Notes: generated by a model not told the origin, from the sequence alone. Shown: positions 25,930-35,469, counted from the first letter of the stretch. The stretch: DNA of 64,000 nucleotides from Undibacterium piscinae (GCA_003970805.2 CP051152.1:620001-684000), one strand, 5' to 3'. A program made the numbers and translations.

Positions 25930-26646
25930 ATGAAACCGGTATTAATCGTCCAGCAAGTAGAACTCGATACACCCGACTATTTTGTCGATTTTTTAGCCAG
26001 ACACGCGATTCCTTACGATCTGCGTCGCATGGAGGCCGGTCAGCCTTTGCCTGAGTCGATCGCCGGCTATTCTGGCTACTGCATGTTGGGTGGTCCCATG
26101 AGCGTGAACGACGAAATTAATTTTCCTTTTTTGCGGCAAGAAAAAGCTTTGGTGAGAGAGGCTGTTTTAGCTGATATCGCGGTCATCGGCCACTGTTTGG
26201 GTGGGCAATTAATGAGCACGGCTTTGGGTGGCACCGTACAAGCCTCAAACTACACGGAAATCGGTTGGAATCCGATACGGGTCTTATGTCAGAAAGCCGC
26301 CAACGACTGGTTCGGCGGCCGTATGGATTTCGACATTTTCCAATGGCATAACGAAACCTTTTCTATACCGGAAAACGCGGTACAAATCGCCAGCAGCCAC
26401 TACTGCCAAAATCAAGCCTTTGTGATCGATGATAAACATCTAGGCATGCAATTTCATTGCGAAGTCAAACCCAAAAAAGTAGCCTACTGGGCCAGTGAAG
26501 AAAAAGCCGATATCGATGCGCTACTCCATCTGCCAACGGTAGAGTCTTCGGCCTCTATCCTCGCCAGCCTGGAGCAACGGATTGCCGCAAGCCAGGCGAT
26601 TGCCGATGATATTTATAGCCGCTGGATAGATGGCTTAAAGAGATAG
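25930..26646 (+). CDS. Class-I glutamine amidotransferase-like protein
   Basis: A 238-residue protein of the GuaA-N-terminal/GATase-1 type. The nucleophile elbow is [10 protein letters not shown] with Cys89, preceded by an oxyanion loop [10 protein letters not shown], and the catalytic His-x-Glu is seen in [10 protein letters not shown]. These proteins hydrolyse glutamine or gamma-glutamyl bonds. It is not a close PuuD homologue but could act on a gamma-glutamyl compound, which is of interest because the true puuD-like gene nearby is dead. The start is the first ATG; no strong binding site is evident. Confidence 0.8.
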   Translation: MKPVLIVQQVELDTPDYFVDFLARHAIPYDLRRMEAGQPLPESIAGYSGYCMLGGPMSVNDEINFPFLRQEKALVREAVLADIAVIGHCLGGQLMSTALGGTVQASNYTEIGWNPIRVLCQKAANDWFGGRMDFDIFQWHNETFSIPENAVQIASSHYCQNQAFVIDDKHLGMQFHCEVKPKKVAYWASEEKADIDALLHLPTVESSASILASLEQRIAASQAIADDIYSRWIDGLKR

Positions 26647-26728
26647 GATAACTAGCAAAACTAGCAGCGCAGTATTACTATTTATCCGATTAATCATCAC
26701 GAGAGCCATGCTCTCATTAGGAATAAAC

Positions 26729-26941
26729 ATGGGTTCATTTAGCGTCTGGCATTGGTTGATCGTGCTGGTAATCGTCATGTTGGTATTTGGCACCAAAAAA
26801 CTCGGCAATATAGGCGGCGATCTTGGTAAGGCGGTAAAAGGTTTTAAGGATGGCATAAAGGGTACGACTGAGGGTGCGACTGAGGGCGCAAAGGAAGCGC
26901 CAGCAGCGGCTAGCCCGATCCCTCAGAACATCCCGCGTTAA
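26729..26941 (+). CDS. tatA: TatA/E-like twin-arginine translocase subunit
   Basis: A 70-residue protein with one N-terminal membrane helix ([18 protein letters not shown]), the TKKL hinge and an amphipathic helix ([21 protein letters not shown]), then a low-complexity acidic tail. This is the TatA/E pattern. AGGA precedes the ATG at 26729; the frame opens seven codons earlier. No tatB or tatC is adjacent, so it would be an additional copy. It lies among genes for Tat-exported deiminases, suggesting a dedicated pore component. Confidence 0.85.
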   Translation: MGSFSVWHWLIVLVIVMLVFGTKKLGNIGGDLGKAVKGFKDGIKGTTEGATEGAKEAPAAASPIPQNIPR

Positions 26942-26972
26942 AACGTTTTTTTCTGTTGGCCGTTAGAACCGA

Positions 26973-27824
26973 CTACTCAAAAGCGACCTTGAGTTCTGCG
27001 CGTAGCAAGGCATAGGCCAGGCTGCGTGCAGCCGGGTTGGCTCCCGGATGCACGCCTTCGCCTGGATACACCCCATTCGACACATCTTTGCGCAGTTTGA
27101 CGCTACCCACCGGGTTATCGAAATCATGGTAACTATCGGCGAATACGTGGACTTGCGCGCCCACTTCACGCCCCAATGTTTGGCACGGCCCGGGTGCGGT
27201 CCAATCGTCTTTTTCGCCCAACAAGAGCAGCAGCCGCGTATTCGGCTGGTAGCCCGCCTTTCTGGCCGCACTACAGCCCGGATAAAACGCAATCGCCACG
27301 ACTGGCTTTGCGGCTTGAGCGGCCACTTGTTTGCGTCCTTGGTGGGTAGCAGATAACACCGCGCTGCCGCCATGCGACCAACCCAACAGAGCTAACTTGC
27401 GCGGATTCGCCCAGCTTTGCCGTGCGACCCACTCCAGCGCAGCCAAAGCGTCGTGGCGGCGCTCAGTTTGGTCTATGTTGCGCGCGCCAATTTTTTGGCT
27501 ACATAGTTCACGCACCCCGCGCGGTGTCAAGCTATCGGGAAACAGCACCGCATAGCCTTGCTCTAGCAGCATGTCGGCCATGGCTTGATGACGCGCATTG
27601 AGTTCGCCTTGACGGGCACCGCTGCTGGCATACAGGCCACCACAGCCATGCAAAGCGATGACCGTTCCCAAAGGGGCATGCTCGGGCATAAAAAGCCAAG
27701 CCAATAGGGTGCTGCCATCGGCGCTAGGAAAATGGACTTCTTGCCCTTGCGCAGCCAAGGCTGGCAAAGATCCAAACACAAAGACAGCGGATACCAGCGT
27801 GAGTAAGTAATGGTGTAATTTCAA
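26973..27824 (-). CDS. Secreted dienelactone-hydrolase-family alpha/beta hydrolase
   Basis: A 283-residue protein with a signal peptide (MKLHHYLLTLVSAVFVFGSLPALA). The alpha/beta-hydrolase core shows ALHGCGGLYASSG, the nucleophile elbow LLGWSHGGSAVL, an Asp in EKDDWTAPG and a His in DSYHDFDN. This arrangement is that of the DLH family (carboxymethylenebutenolidase-like). The substrate is unknown, and export suggests an extracytoplasmic ester. It is monocistronic, convergent with tatA and separated by 31 bases. Confidence 0.82.
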   Translation of the reverse strand: MKLHHYLLTLVSAVFVFGSLPALAAQGQEVHFPSADGSTLLAWLFMPEHAPLGTVIALHGCGGLYASSGARQGELNARHQAMADMLLEQGYAVLFPDSLTPRGVRELCSQKIGARNIDQTERRHDALAALEWVARQSWANPRKLALLGWSHGGSAVLSATHQGRKQVAAQAAKPVVAIAFYPGCSAARKAGYQPNTRLLLLLGEKDDWTAPGPCQTLGREVGAQVHVFADSYHDFDNPVGSVKLRKDVSNGVYPGEGVHPGANPAARSLAYALLRAELKVAFE

Positions 27825-27880
27825 AATCTATCGTTTTCAAAATTTATCGTTCTCAAAATTGATATACCCGGCGGCAAAGC

Positions 27881-29230
27881 TCATGAGTAGCTTCTAAGCC
27901 CTGCCACTGGGCGGCTAATCTTCCACAAAAAACCAGCGCTGAGTAATAAGGCGAGGCTATCCGCCACCGGCGTGGCCCAGAGCAAACCAGGCAAGCCCCA
28001 CCAATGCGGAAACAAGAGCAAGGCCGGAATTAAAAATAACACAGGTTGGCTTAAACCGACACAGGCCGAAAGCAGGCCCTGACCACACGAGCGAAAATAC
28101 GCCGCTAAGACATTCGGCAAAGCCGCCAATGGCAAGGCCAGGAAATAAATCGGCATCGCTTGTAACCCCAAAGCCAGCAAGTCCGGCGCATCCCCGGCAA
28201 ATAGCTGCAGCACGGCCTGCGGCGCGGCTTGCAGCAACACCCATGCCAGTAACAGCCCGCCAGTGGCCGCCGCCCAGCTTTGCCATAGCACCCGCTGCAC
28301 CCGTGCTGGCTGGCCGGCGCCATGGTTAAAACTCATCAGCACCGCTGCGGCTTGACACACGCCAAACACCGGCATCATGGTCAGCATCCACAAGGTCTCA
28401 AAAATCCCCACCAGCGCCACCCCAGTGTCGCCCGCCAAGCGCGCCATGCCTTGGGTCAACAAGACCAGTAACAGCACCGGCAGCAATTCAGCCAAGCCGC
28501 TGCCAAAACCCACTTGCACCATTTCGCGCAACTGCGCACTGTGCCAACGCAGGCTGCGCCAATGTAGCTTGAGCGTCACACCACCCCAGCTGTAAATCGC
28601 CAAGACCAGCCCCAGAGAAAAACTTTCGCCCAATAGCGTGGCCCAAGCAGAACCCCGCACGCCCCAACCCCAATACGCCACGAACAGAACGCACAGGGCG
28701 GTATTCATCAGTACGCCAGAAAGGATTACCAGTAAGGCGGTTTTGGGCCGCCCCTGCGCCCACAAACCACAATCGAGCGCCACCGTGGCCGCTTGAATCG
28801 GAAAAGCCGCAATCATTAGCAGGCTAAAGCTGCGCGCATCAGCCAGACTAGCTGGGCTAGCACCAAAAGCCAATAGCAAAGGCTCCAGAAACATCCAGCA
28901 CAAGCCTGAGCTCAGAGCCGCAATCAACAAAGCAAGCAACAAAGTTTGGCCCAAGGCGCGGGTCGCCGCTGGCGCATCTGCGCTACCGAGCAAGCGCCCC
29001 ATCAGGCTGGAGCCGCCAGCCTGCGCCATCATGGTGCCAGCAAAGCCTAACAGCATCAGCGGCAAAGCCACAGTGACCGCCGCCAAGCCGACCGTACCCA
29101 CGTAATGCCCGACAAAGATACGGTCTATGCTGTGGTAAAGCGCCACCAACAGCAAAGAGACCACCGAGGGCAAGGCGGTCTGCCACAACAAACGCCCAGT
29201 TGGCGCCTGACCTAAATCTAAAGTTTGCAT
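27881..29230 (-). CDS. MATE-family multidrug/metabolite efflux transporter
   Basis: A 449-residue protein with about twelve hydrophobic segments in two related halves. It begins PTGRLLWQTALPSVVSLLLVALYHSIDRIFVGHYVG, the MATE N-terminal signature. Such carriers export cationic drugs or metabolites with Na+ or H+. It lies on the minus strand between the hydrolase and an exported deiminase gene, 79 bases from the latter. No substrate can be predicted. Confidence 0.9.
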   Translation of the reverse strand: MQTLDLGQAPTGRLLWQTALPSVVSLLLVALYHSIDRIFVGHYVGTVGLAAVTVALPLMLLGFAGTMMAQAGGSSLMGRLLGSADAPAATRALGQTLLLALLIAALSSGLCWMFLEPLLLAFGASPASLADARSFSLLMIAAFPIQAATVALDCGLWAQGRPKTALLVILSGVLMNTALCVLFVAYWGWGVRGSAWATLLGESFSLGLVLAIYSWGGVTLKLHWRSLRWHSAQLREMVQVGFGSGLAELLPVLLLVLLTQGMARLAGDTGVALVGIFETLWMLTMMPVFGVCQAAAVLMSFNHGAGQPARVQRVLWQSWAAATGGLLLAWVLLQAAPQAVLQLFAGDAPDLLALGLQAMPIYFLALPLAALPNVLAAYFRSCGQGLLSACVGLSQPVLFLIPALLLFPHWWGLPGLLWATPVADSLALLLSAGFLWKISRPVAGLRSYS

Positions 29231-29309
29231 ACAGGGCTCATCAAAGGCTTACGGCAAGACACAAATTGCAGCGACAGCACTGGGACGGATATTTTCTGTG
29301 GATACATAG

Positions 29310-30431
29310 CTAAGCGAGTGGCTGTTGTTGGGTGACGCAATGTATGCCGCCGCCACCTGCGTATAGGTGATCGAGTTCCAGCATTTCAATGACACGTCCC
29401 GGATACAATTTTTGAAAAGTCTCTTTGGCCGATGCATCGTTTTTTTCATCGCCGAAATTAACCGAAATGATGGCACCATTCACTGCCAGATAATTAATAT
29501 AAAAACGTAAAATTTGTGGATTTTTTGAGCGCAATTTGACCGGTTCATCGATCAGGGTAATCTCAAATTTTCGCCCGTTTGCATCGGTGCTTGCGGACAT
29601 GATTTTATGCATGGCACGCGCCTCTTGCGCCCAGATATCGTTCGCAAGTTCGGGCGGTCTGTGCATCAGCAGTTTGCCTGGCGCGACAAATTGGATGCTG
29701 GCATCAATATGCATATCAGTAATATCCCCTCCACGTATACCTTTGCACCAGATCATTTTTTGAGCACCGAACAAGCGCAGCAATTCGGCCTCTATTTGAT
29801 CCCTGGATTTACCCGGATTGCGATTATCATTGACCCAGCAACTCTCGGTTGCGATCAAAGTTCCTTCACCGTCTTGCAGTATGCCGCCCCCTTCGCCAAC
29901 GATGCCCGCTTTGGTGATGGGTATGCCTAAATGAGCGGCGATTTTTTGTGCCACTTGCGTATCTTTTTGTGCGATTTGTTTGCCACCCCAACCATTGAAA
30001 TTGAGATCGATGCAATCGAGCGCGCCGCCTGCGCTTTTGCGAAAAATCGGTCCATTGTCGCGCAACCAAAAATCGTCGTTCGGTATCGAGTTAATCATCG
30101 TCACCGGGTAGCGAGTGCTACCGATTTTATCCAAGGCGTTTTTGGCATTTTCCTCAGTGTCGCTAATCATGCTGAGAGGCTGATATTTGGCGATGGTGCG
30201 CGCCAGGCTGGCGGGCTCGTTTTGTAATTGCGGTAAGGATTTTCGCCACAGCACAGCATTCGTCGGCCAAGTCATCCAGACACGTCTTTGCGGCATTTCC
30301 TCACCCGGAACAGCGCAGACTTGCGCTGCGCTGGCCTTGCCTAGTATTGCGCCCAGGCTTACGCCGCCAAGGCCAAGCGCGAGTTGCGATAAAAATCGCC
30401 GCTTGCGTTGCAAGTCTCGCAGGTTCATCAT
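29310..30431 (-). CDS. Tat-exported agmatine-deiminase-family protein
   Basis: A 373-residue PAD_porph protein. The N-terminus has a twin-arginine signal (RKRRFLSQLALGLGGVSLGAILG) ending near SAAQ. The enzymatic landmarks are MTWPTN, DDFWLRDNGPIF, LNFNGWGGKQ, TDMHID and GGGGIHCVTQQQP with Cys365. It is divergent from the related 513-residue gene across a 406-base gap. AGGAG lies four to five bases before the first ATG and seven before the second, so either could start translation. Its activity could be agmatine or peptidyl-arginine deimination in the periplasm. Confidence 0.88.
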   Translation of the reverse strand: MMNLRDLQRKRRFLSQLALGLGGVSLGAILGKASAAQVCAVPGEEMPQRRVWMTWPTNAVLWRKSLPQLQNEPASLARTIAKYQPLSMISDTEENAKNALDKIGSTRYPVTMINSIPNDDFWLRDNGPIFRKSAGGALDCIDLNFNGWGGKQIAQKDTQVAQKIAAHLGIPITKAGIVGEGGGILQDGEGTLIATESCWVNDNRNPGKSRDQIEAELLRLFGAQKMIWCKGIRGGDITDMHIDASIQFVAPGKLLMHRPPELANDIWAQEARAMHKIMSASTDANGRKFEITLIDEPVKLRSKNPQILRFYINYLAVNGAIISVNFGDEKNDASAKETFQKLYPGRVIEMLELDHLYAGGGGIHCVTQQQPLA

Positions 30432-30837
30432 TATTCTCCTGGTGGGTTTGATTTTGCGGTGATAGTGACATGTCAGACAGCTAGCCTTGCCTGCGAGGAG
30501 TGGCGATAGTAGGCATAGCTAGAAGCGTCACGCTGCTAATAAGCATAAGGCAAATAATATGTTGCATACTTGACATATTTTGCGCTTATACATGTAAAAA
30601 ACTCATCATTACTCAGGAAGCAAATACCCAGTAGCCACGCGATGTGAATTCACCAGAAACATATAGGTAAAATACCAAAGATATGAGAAAAATGAATCAA
30701 GTTCAGTGGAAAACATCACTTTTTGTTTTAGCTCAGCTTCTTTAACATGGCTCAGCAATCGAGCTCTGGCTTTCACATCAAAGCTTTTCTAGCGAGTTTC
30801 TGGCAACAGCCTTTAGAATTTTTCAGGAGTAGTAAAA
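30432..30837 (+). promoter_or_regulatory. Divergent intergenic region between two deiminase genes
   Basis: This 406-base gap serves both divergent genes. Its right half carries AACATATA, GATATGAGAA (30680) and CATCACTTTT (30714), with the last two spaced as upstream of the 22388 gene. No gene or RNA was recognised. Confidence 0.45.
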
Positions 30838-32379
30838 ATGTCAAAAAAAATATCTGCGAGCATCTCCCCTATTGAAATAGTAGCGATGCGACGTCGTCGT
30901 TTTATGCAGTCGGCCACTACCCTGTTTGCGACTAGCCTGATCCTTCCATTAGCGGCGTGTGGTGGCGGTAGCGAAGCTGCCGCCAGCCCAGTAACTCCGC
31001 CGTCGCCGCCAACCCCGCCTACGCCACAACCACCCTTGCCTAGTGTCAGTTTTATGGCGCCAAAAGAAGGTGCAATCCATGCTGCGACCTGGATGGCTTA
31101 TGGTGCCAGTGTCTCAGCCTGGGGCAATGGCGTCGGCACTGCCGAAGAGCGCGACCTGAACAACAGTCGAGTGCTTGCACGCGAAGACCTGATGCGTATT
31201 GCCGCGCAATTGTCGCGCTTTGAACCCGTAAAAATGCTGGTGGCAAATGACGCCGACAAGGCCGAGGCAAACGCATTATTGGATAAAGTTTTGGCAGGGA
31301 CGGGAACACAGAACAGCTTAAACCCGAGTAAAACGATCACTAGTGACGGCAAAATTTTCAGCAATGGGGTAGCGCTGCCAGCGATGAATCGTAGCCGTAT
31401 CGAACTGATCGTCAAAACCGACAATAAAGTCAATCCTAATCAGGGCGTCAACGATTTATGGACGCGTGATGCGGCACCTGTGTTTAGCAAGGGCAGCGAT
31501 GGCAAAGTTTACGGCATAGACTTTAATTTTAATGGTTGGGGCCAAGAGAAGCCGCGCACCGGCTTAAGCGGCTGGGTCAAAGATCCTTTGAAGGCCACCA
31601 ATGGTGTGCGTGATCAAGATATAGACGGCGACAAAACCACGGCGGCATTCATCACTTCCAAACTCGGCATTTCCTCTTTATCGACCTGGTTGACGATGGA
31701 AGGCGGTGCGATCGAAGTCAATGGCCTAGGCATGGCGGTGGTCGCTGAAAGCTGCATCATTAACAATAACCGCAATCCGGGAAAAACCAAGGCCGATTTT
31801 GAGGCGGAAATAAAACGCGTGATGGGCGTCTCCAAGGTGATTTGGATACCCGGTGTGAAAGCCCAGGAAGTGACCGATGGACACGTCGATTTTTATGCGC
31901 GCTTCTCGAATGACAACACGCTATTTTTCAATTGGGATGGCGGCCTCAGTCTGGACGGCAAGAGCAAGAGTACCGATGGCAAAAATAAAGATGCGCTAGT
32001 CGCCTATCAAGCCCAAGTGGCGAGTTGGAGTGCTGCCGATAAATTAGCTTATTTAGGCTCGGCCAGCGCGACGCTCAATTTAATCGAGCTGCCTACGCCT
32101 TTGGCTTCAGTCAAAACTGCGATTGCGGCCCGCAATCCTGGTATATCCATGACAGAAAGGAAGAATTTCGATGACACCTTTGCGGCAGGATATGTCGGCT
32201 ATTACGAAGCAAACTCGTGTATCTTGATGGGACAATTTGGCGATGTTGCTGCCGATAAGATCGCTTTTGATAAAATTCAGGCGGCCTATCCTGATCGCAT
32301 CGTGATCCAGATCGCCACCGACGGTGTCGGCAATGGCGGTGGCACCATACACTGCGCGACCCAGCAACAAATTAGCTAA
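30838..32379 (+). CDS. Predicted Tat lipoprotein, long agmatine-deiminase-family enzyme
   Basis: A 513-residue variant, the longest paralog. The signal MRRRRFMQSATTLFATSLILPLAACGG joins a twin-arginine motif to a lipobox (LAAC), so a membrane-anchored periplasmic enzyme is predicted. A Pro/Thr-rich linker (SPVTPPSPPTPPTPQPPLP) follows. The catalytic part carries VNDLWTRDAAPVF, FNFNGWGQEK, TDGHVDFYARF and GGGTIHCATQQQ (Cys506). Insertions relative to the other paralogs lie at about residues 150-200 and 375-430. It is nearly the same as the truncated gene at 19.7 kb. AGGAG precedes the ATG, and a strong terminator follows. Confidence 0.88.
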   Translation: MSKKISASISPIEIVAMRRRRFMQSATTLFATSLILPLAACGGGSEAAASPVTPPSPPTPPTPQPPLPSVSFMAPKEGAIHAATWMAYGASVSAWGNGVGTAEERDLNNSRVLAREDLMRIAAQLSRFEPVKMLVANDADKAEANALLDKVLAGTGTQNSLNPSKTITSDGKIFSNGVALPAMNRSRIELIVKTDNKVNPNQGVNDLWTRDAAPVFSKGSDGKVYGIDFNFNGWGQEKPRTGLSGWVKDPLKATNGVRDQDIDGDKTTAAFITSKLGISSLSTWLTMEGGAIEVNGLGMAVVAESCIINNNRNPGKTKADFEAEIKRVMGVSKVIWIPGVKAQEVTDGHVDFYARFSNDNTLFFNWDGGLSLDGKSKSTDGKNKDALVAYQAQVASWSAADKLAYLGSASATLNLIELPTPLASVKTAIAARNPGISMTERKNFDDTFAAGYVGYYEANSCILMGQFGDVAADKIAFDKIQAAYPDRIVIQIATDGVGNGGGTIHCATQQQIS

Positions 32380-32395
32380 TCACTTATTTAGCCTC

Positions 32396-32437
32396 AGGAG
32401 CCAGATAGACATCGCATGTTTGGTCTATCTGGCTCCT
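32396..32437 (+). terminator. Bidirectional rho-independent terminator
   Basis: A perfect 15-bp stem AGGAGCCAGATAGAC/GTCTATCTGGCTCCT with an 11-12 base loop is followed by AATTTTTT. It lies between the convergent 513-residue deiminase and MOSC genes. Confidence 0.88.
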
Positions 32438-32457
32438 AATTTTTTCCATCTGCGTTT

Positions 32458-34194
32458 TTAAATCGCCAACGTGACATCTCCCTTTGGAATTGCGCAACAA
32501 AGCAGGACTTCGCCCGCAGCCAGGCTGATCGCTGGTGCGCGTGGGTAGATTACTTCTCCTTGCAGTAAAGTGCTACGACACACTCCGCAGTGGCCATTAC
32601 GGCAAGAAAAATTCGGGCTTAAGCCGCTACTTTCGGCCAATTCCAGTAGGGACATATCGCTGCTTTGACTCCAATGAGCGCTACTGTCACTTTGCTGAAA
32701 CCTGACGCTAGCGTCTGCCAGCTGCAACTCGCTTAGCGACATGCGCTTGGCATCAAATGACTCATGAAAAATCGCATGTGGGGCTACCCCTAACTGTTCT
32801 AGCATGCGCATCACATCGCGCTGAAAACTGTCAGGGCCGCACAGGTAATACTGGCAATCAGCGGGACCTAAACTAATCCATTTTTCGGCGAACCAGCAGC
32901 CGAGATCGGCCATTACGGATTCTATACACTGACTCGACAAACGTTGATCACTATCAAAATCCACCCCAAGAAGGCTATCTAGGCTGGGCTGGGTATGGAT
33001 GTAATGGGTATGTAGTTGCGCATGCGCGGCCACCAGAGTGTCGACTTCCTGACGAAAAGCATGCGTCACTTTATTCTGGGTGGAGTGGATAAAATACAGT
33101 GTAGGCAAGCGTTTATCTAGGCGTGCCAGATGCGCCTTTAACATACTCAGCATCGGTGTAATGCCTATACCTGCACTGATCAATACCACCGGCACCGCGA
33201 CCTCGCCACGCTTCAAGGTGAAATAGCCACTCGGTGCCATGACTTCAATTTGCATGCCAATTTGTAGTTGTTGGTGCAAGTAAGACGATGCCTCACCGAG
33301 TTCTTCACGCTTTACACTGATACGATAGCGTTGCAAGTTTTCGTCATAGCTGGAAATACTCCAGCACCGAGATATTTGTTTGCCATTTGGCAGAGTTAAT
33401 CGACAGCTTAAAAATTGTCCGGCGCGATAGCCAGCCACCTGCTCACCAGGCACCGCTGGCGACAAATAGAAAGACTTGATCTGCTCCGTTTCACTGACAA
33501 TATCGCTGACTACAAAATTTTTCCAGCCGTTCCAGCGATTGCGCTGTACGAGTGCTTTTTCTATTTGTAGATTGCGCGCGGCCACCAGCGCACTGAGCAT
33601 TTGCTGGCCCATACCCGGAATCGCAATCAAACGATCAAGCTCTTGCGCTTCGGCCTGTGGCTGCATCAAGAAGCGCGCCAACTCCGGCACCGTGATGCTA
33701 TCGTGTTGGCATGCGATATGCTGCACCAGCATACCAGCTTCTATCAAGCCGGTGCTGATTACCTCCAGATAAAATCCGGTACGCCCAGAACTCTGAAACT
33801 TTGCCAGAAAACTGAGGGGCTGAGCGACCCGCCACAGAAAATTTTCACATGGGGCACGGCAACCCGATACCTGCAGTAGCACTGGGCCTATCTGCAAAAA
33901 ATCACCTATGCGCAGCTGGCTTTCGTCCAAACCCTGCAGACTTAAATTTTCACCGATGCTACCGCATTGCCAGGGCGTCGCCAGATCTAGCTCCCGGTTC
34001 CAGTAGGCATAATTTTCGGAGCAATAAGCGTACACCGCGTTTTTGTGGTTGGCTACCTGGTTACCCACGATCCCGGTGTCGGTGACCTGCACCGTCCCCA
34101 CCACTTGCTGCTTGATGATGGCGGTCTCAAAGCTGTATCCGTCCACGCTATAGGTTTGACTGATGCCAGAAAAAATTGCCCTTAGCTTGACCAT
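32458..34194 (-). CDS. MOSC / ferredoxin-reductase / 2Fe-2S ferredoxin fusion protein
   Basis: A 578-residue three-part protein. The N-terminal third is a YiiM-like MOSC domain (TGIVGNQVANHKNAVYAY; GENLSLQGLDESQLRIGD; the Cys of VSGCRAPCENF). A flavin reductase domain follows with the NAD-binding loop ISAGIGITPMLSML. The C-terminus is a plant-type ferredoxin with CRNGHCGVC and a fourth Cys in EVLLCCAIP. MOSC proteins bind molybdenum cofactor or sulfur and can reduce N-hydroxylated bases, so an electron-transfer chain feeding a Moco-type site is plausible. AAAGGG precedes the ATG. Confidence 0.87.
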   Translation of the reverse strand: MVKLRAIFSGISQTYSVDGYSFETAIIKQQVVGTVQVTDTGIVGNQVANHKNAVYAYCSENYAYWNRELDLATPWQCGSIGENLSLQGLDESQLRIGDFLQIGPVLLQVSGCRAPCENFLWRVAQPLSFLAKFQSSGRTGFYLEVISTGLIEAGMLVQHIACQHDSITVPELARFLMQPQAEAQELDRLIAIPGMGQQMLSALVAARNLQIEKALVQRNRWNGWKNFVVSDIVSETEQIKSFYLSPAVPGEQVAGYRAGQFLSCRLTLPNGKQISRCWSISSYDENLQRYRISVKREELGEASSYLHQQLQIGMQIEVMAPSGYFTLKRGEVAVPVVLISAGIGITPMLSMLKAHLARLDKRLPTLYFIHSTQNKVTHAFRQEVDTLVAAHAQLHTHYIHTQPSLDSLLGVDFDSDQRLSSQCIESVMADLGCWFAEKWISLGPADCQYYLCGPDSFQRDVMRMLEQLGVAPHAIFHESFDAKRMSLSELQLADASVRFQQSDSSAHWSQSSDMSLLELAESSGLSPNFSCRNGHCGVCRSTLLQGEVIYPRAPAISLAAGEVLLCCAIPKGDVTLAI

Positions 34195-34233
34195 ATCAAA
34201 CCCTTTCGTTAAACACTTAGAAATTCAAACATG

Positions 34234-34321
34234 GTAGGCCGCTTGCGCATATTCCATGCGGGTTTCCAGCCTGCCTGGCCTGCAAGGCGCATGGAATATG
34301 CGCCTTGGCAGGGCTGCCTAC
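34234..34321 (+). repeat. Intergenic palindromic repeat, variant copy
   Basis: An 88-bp palindrome bounded by GTAGGC and GCCTAC. Inner arms are GCGCATATTCCATGCG and CGCATGGAATATGCGC. The CGCATGGAATATGCGC arm is shared with the copies at 56.7, 58.2 and 60.7 kb. Confidence 0.7.
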
Positions 34322-34338
34322 GAAAAACTGAAAAACGT

Positions 34339-35463
34339 TTAGGCTAGTCTGGCTTGTGGCGCGCGGATGAAAGGCCATGCCAGTACGCAGGCCAAAATCA
34401 AGACTATGCTGATGCCGCTGGCACCGAAGTAATCGAGGGCGGCACCGCCCACGATAGGCCCCAGGATAGTGCCGAAGTTATAGCCGATCAGGGTTAAGGC
34501 CATGGCCGCGACTCTGCTGCCGCCACTAAAATAGCGACCCGCCACGATGATCGCGAGGGTATAGCCGGAGCCTACGCCTAGCGCCCAGATCGTCACCCCA
34601 ACCGCCAAATAGAGCACCGGCAGTAAGGCCATGCTGAGCGCCCCTGCGACCGCCAGCATAATACATAAGTGAAAAACCCGGCTTTCGTGCCAGCGGTCGC
34701 AACAGTAACCGATAGGATACTGACTGGCGATATTGACGACACCGATCAAACTCATCAAGAGCGCCGCCTGCTGCGCTGTAAGCCCTTTTGCAACCCCTAA
34801 TAAAGGGAACATTGGCGCTGCCAGTCCTTCCGAGAACCCGCCCAGCAATGAGGCCGAAAAAAGTAAGGGACAGAGCCTGAGTATGTGCAGATACGACAGA
34901 CTCGTTTCATTCGAGTCATGTGCCTCACTAGCAGGGTCGCTTAAGCCTGTCATCAGTAACAAGGCGCATAGATTGCAGCCCATCATGATCAGAACACCGA
35001 ATTGAAATCGGGCATTGATCAGCGCCACCAGTAGAGCAGCCGCTGCCATCGCCAAGCCGACAAAGGTCTCGACCAGACCGATGGTGCGACCACGTTGATC
35101 ATCTTTGACAATTTGTGCCAACCACGACTCTGAGGCAACCCAGAAAAAACCATTACCCAGACCTATCATGCTGGCCGCCGCCAGCCACAGCCAGACGTTA
35201 TCGCTGACATACAGTAGCGCCGTCATCAAAAGATTGATCGCCACACCGACACGAAAGGCGCGCCCTACTCCTAGGTGGCTAGTGAGCTTGGGTAAAAATC
35301 CCATGCCCAACAACAGCATCGCGCTTGGCATGGCGACAAAACAGCCGATAAACAGGCCAGTTTCACCGCGCGCTTCCAGCGTCAAAGCGTACAGCGGGAT
35401 AGATAGCCAATGGCTCATTACCACCAAGGTGGTGGCAATCAACAGTCGCGGGAATGCGAACAT
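34339..35463 (-). CDS. MFS transporter
   Basis: A 374-residue major-facilitator protein with about twelve hydrophobic helices and short loops. The inter-half loop is small (DPASEAHDSNETS). It begins seven bases after the nitrilase-like gene's stop on the same strand, so both are probably co-transcribed with the substrate-binding protein gene further upstream. The substrate may be an amide or a related nitrogen compound, inferred from the neighbour only. Confidence 0.85.
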   Translation of the reverse strand: MFAFPRLLIATTLVVMSHWLSIPLYALTLEARGETGLFIGCFVAMPSAMLLLGMGFLPKLTSHLGVGRAFRVGVAINLLMTALLYVSDNVWLWLAAASMIGLGNGFFWVASESWLAQIVKDDQRGRTIGLVETFVGLAMAAAALLVALINARFQFGVLIMMGCNLCALLLMTGLSDPASEAHDSNETSLSYLHILRLCPLLFSASLLGGFSEGLAAPMFPLLGVAKGLTAQQAALLMSLIGVVNIASQYPIGYCCDRWHESRVFHLCIMLAVAGALSMALLPVLYLAVGVTIWALGVGSGYTLAIIVAGRYFSGGSRVAAMALTLIGYNFGTILGPIVGGAALDYFGASGISIVLILACVLAWPFIRAPQARLA

Positions 35464-35469
35464 GAGAAT

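Noticed and set aside
25930..26646. Replacement PuuD
   Set aside because: It is a GuaA-like class-I amidotransferase and does not share the PuuD signature FGICRGMQE; only a loose functional link can be proposed.
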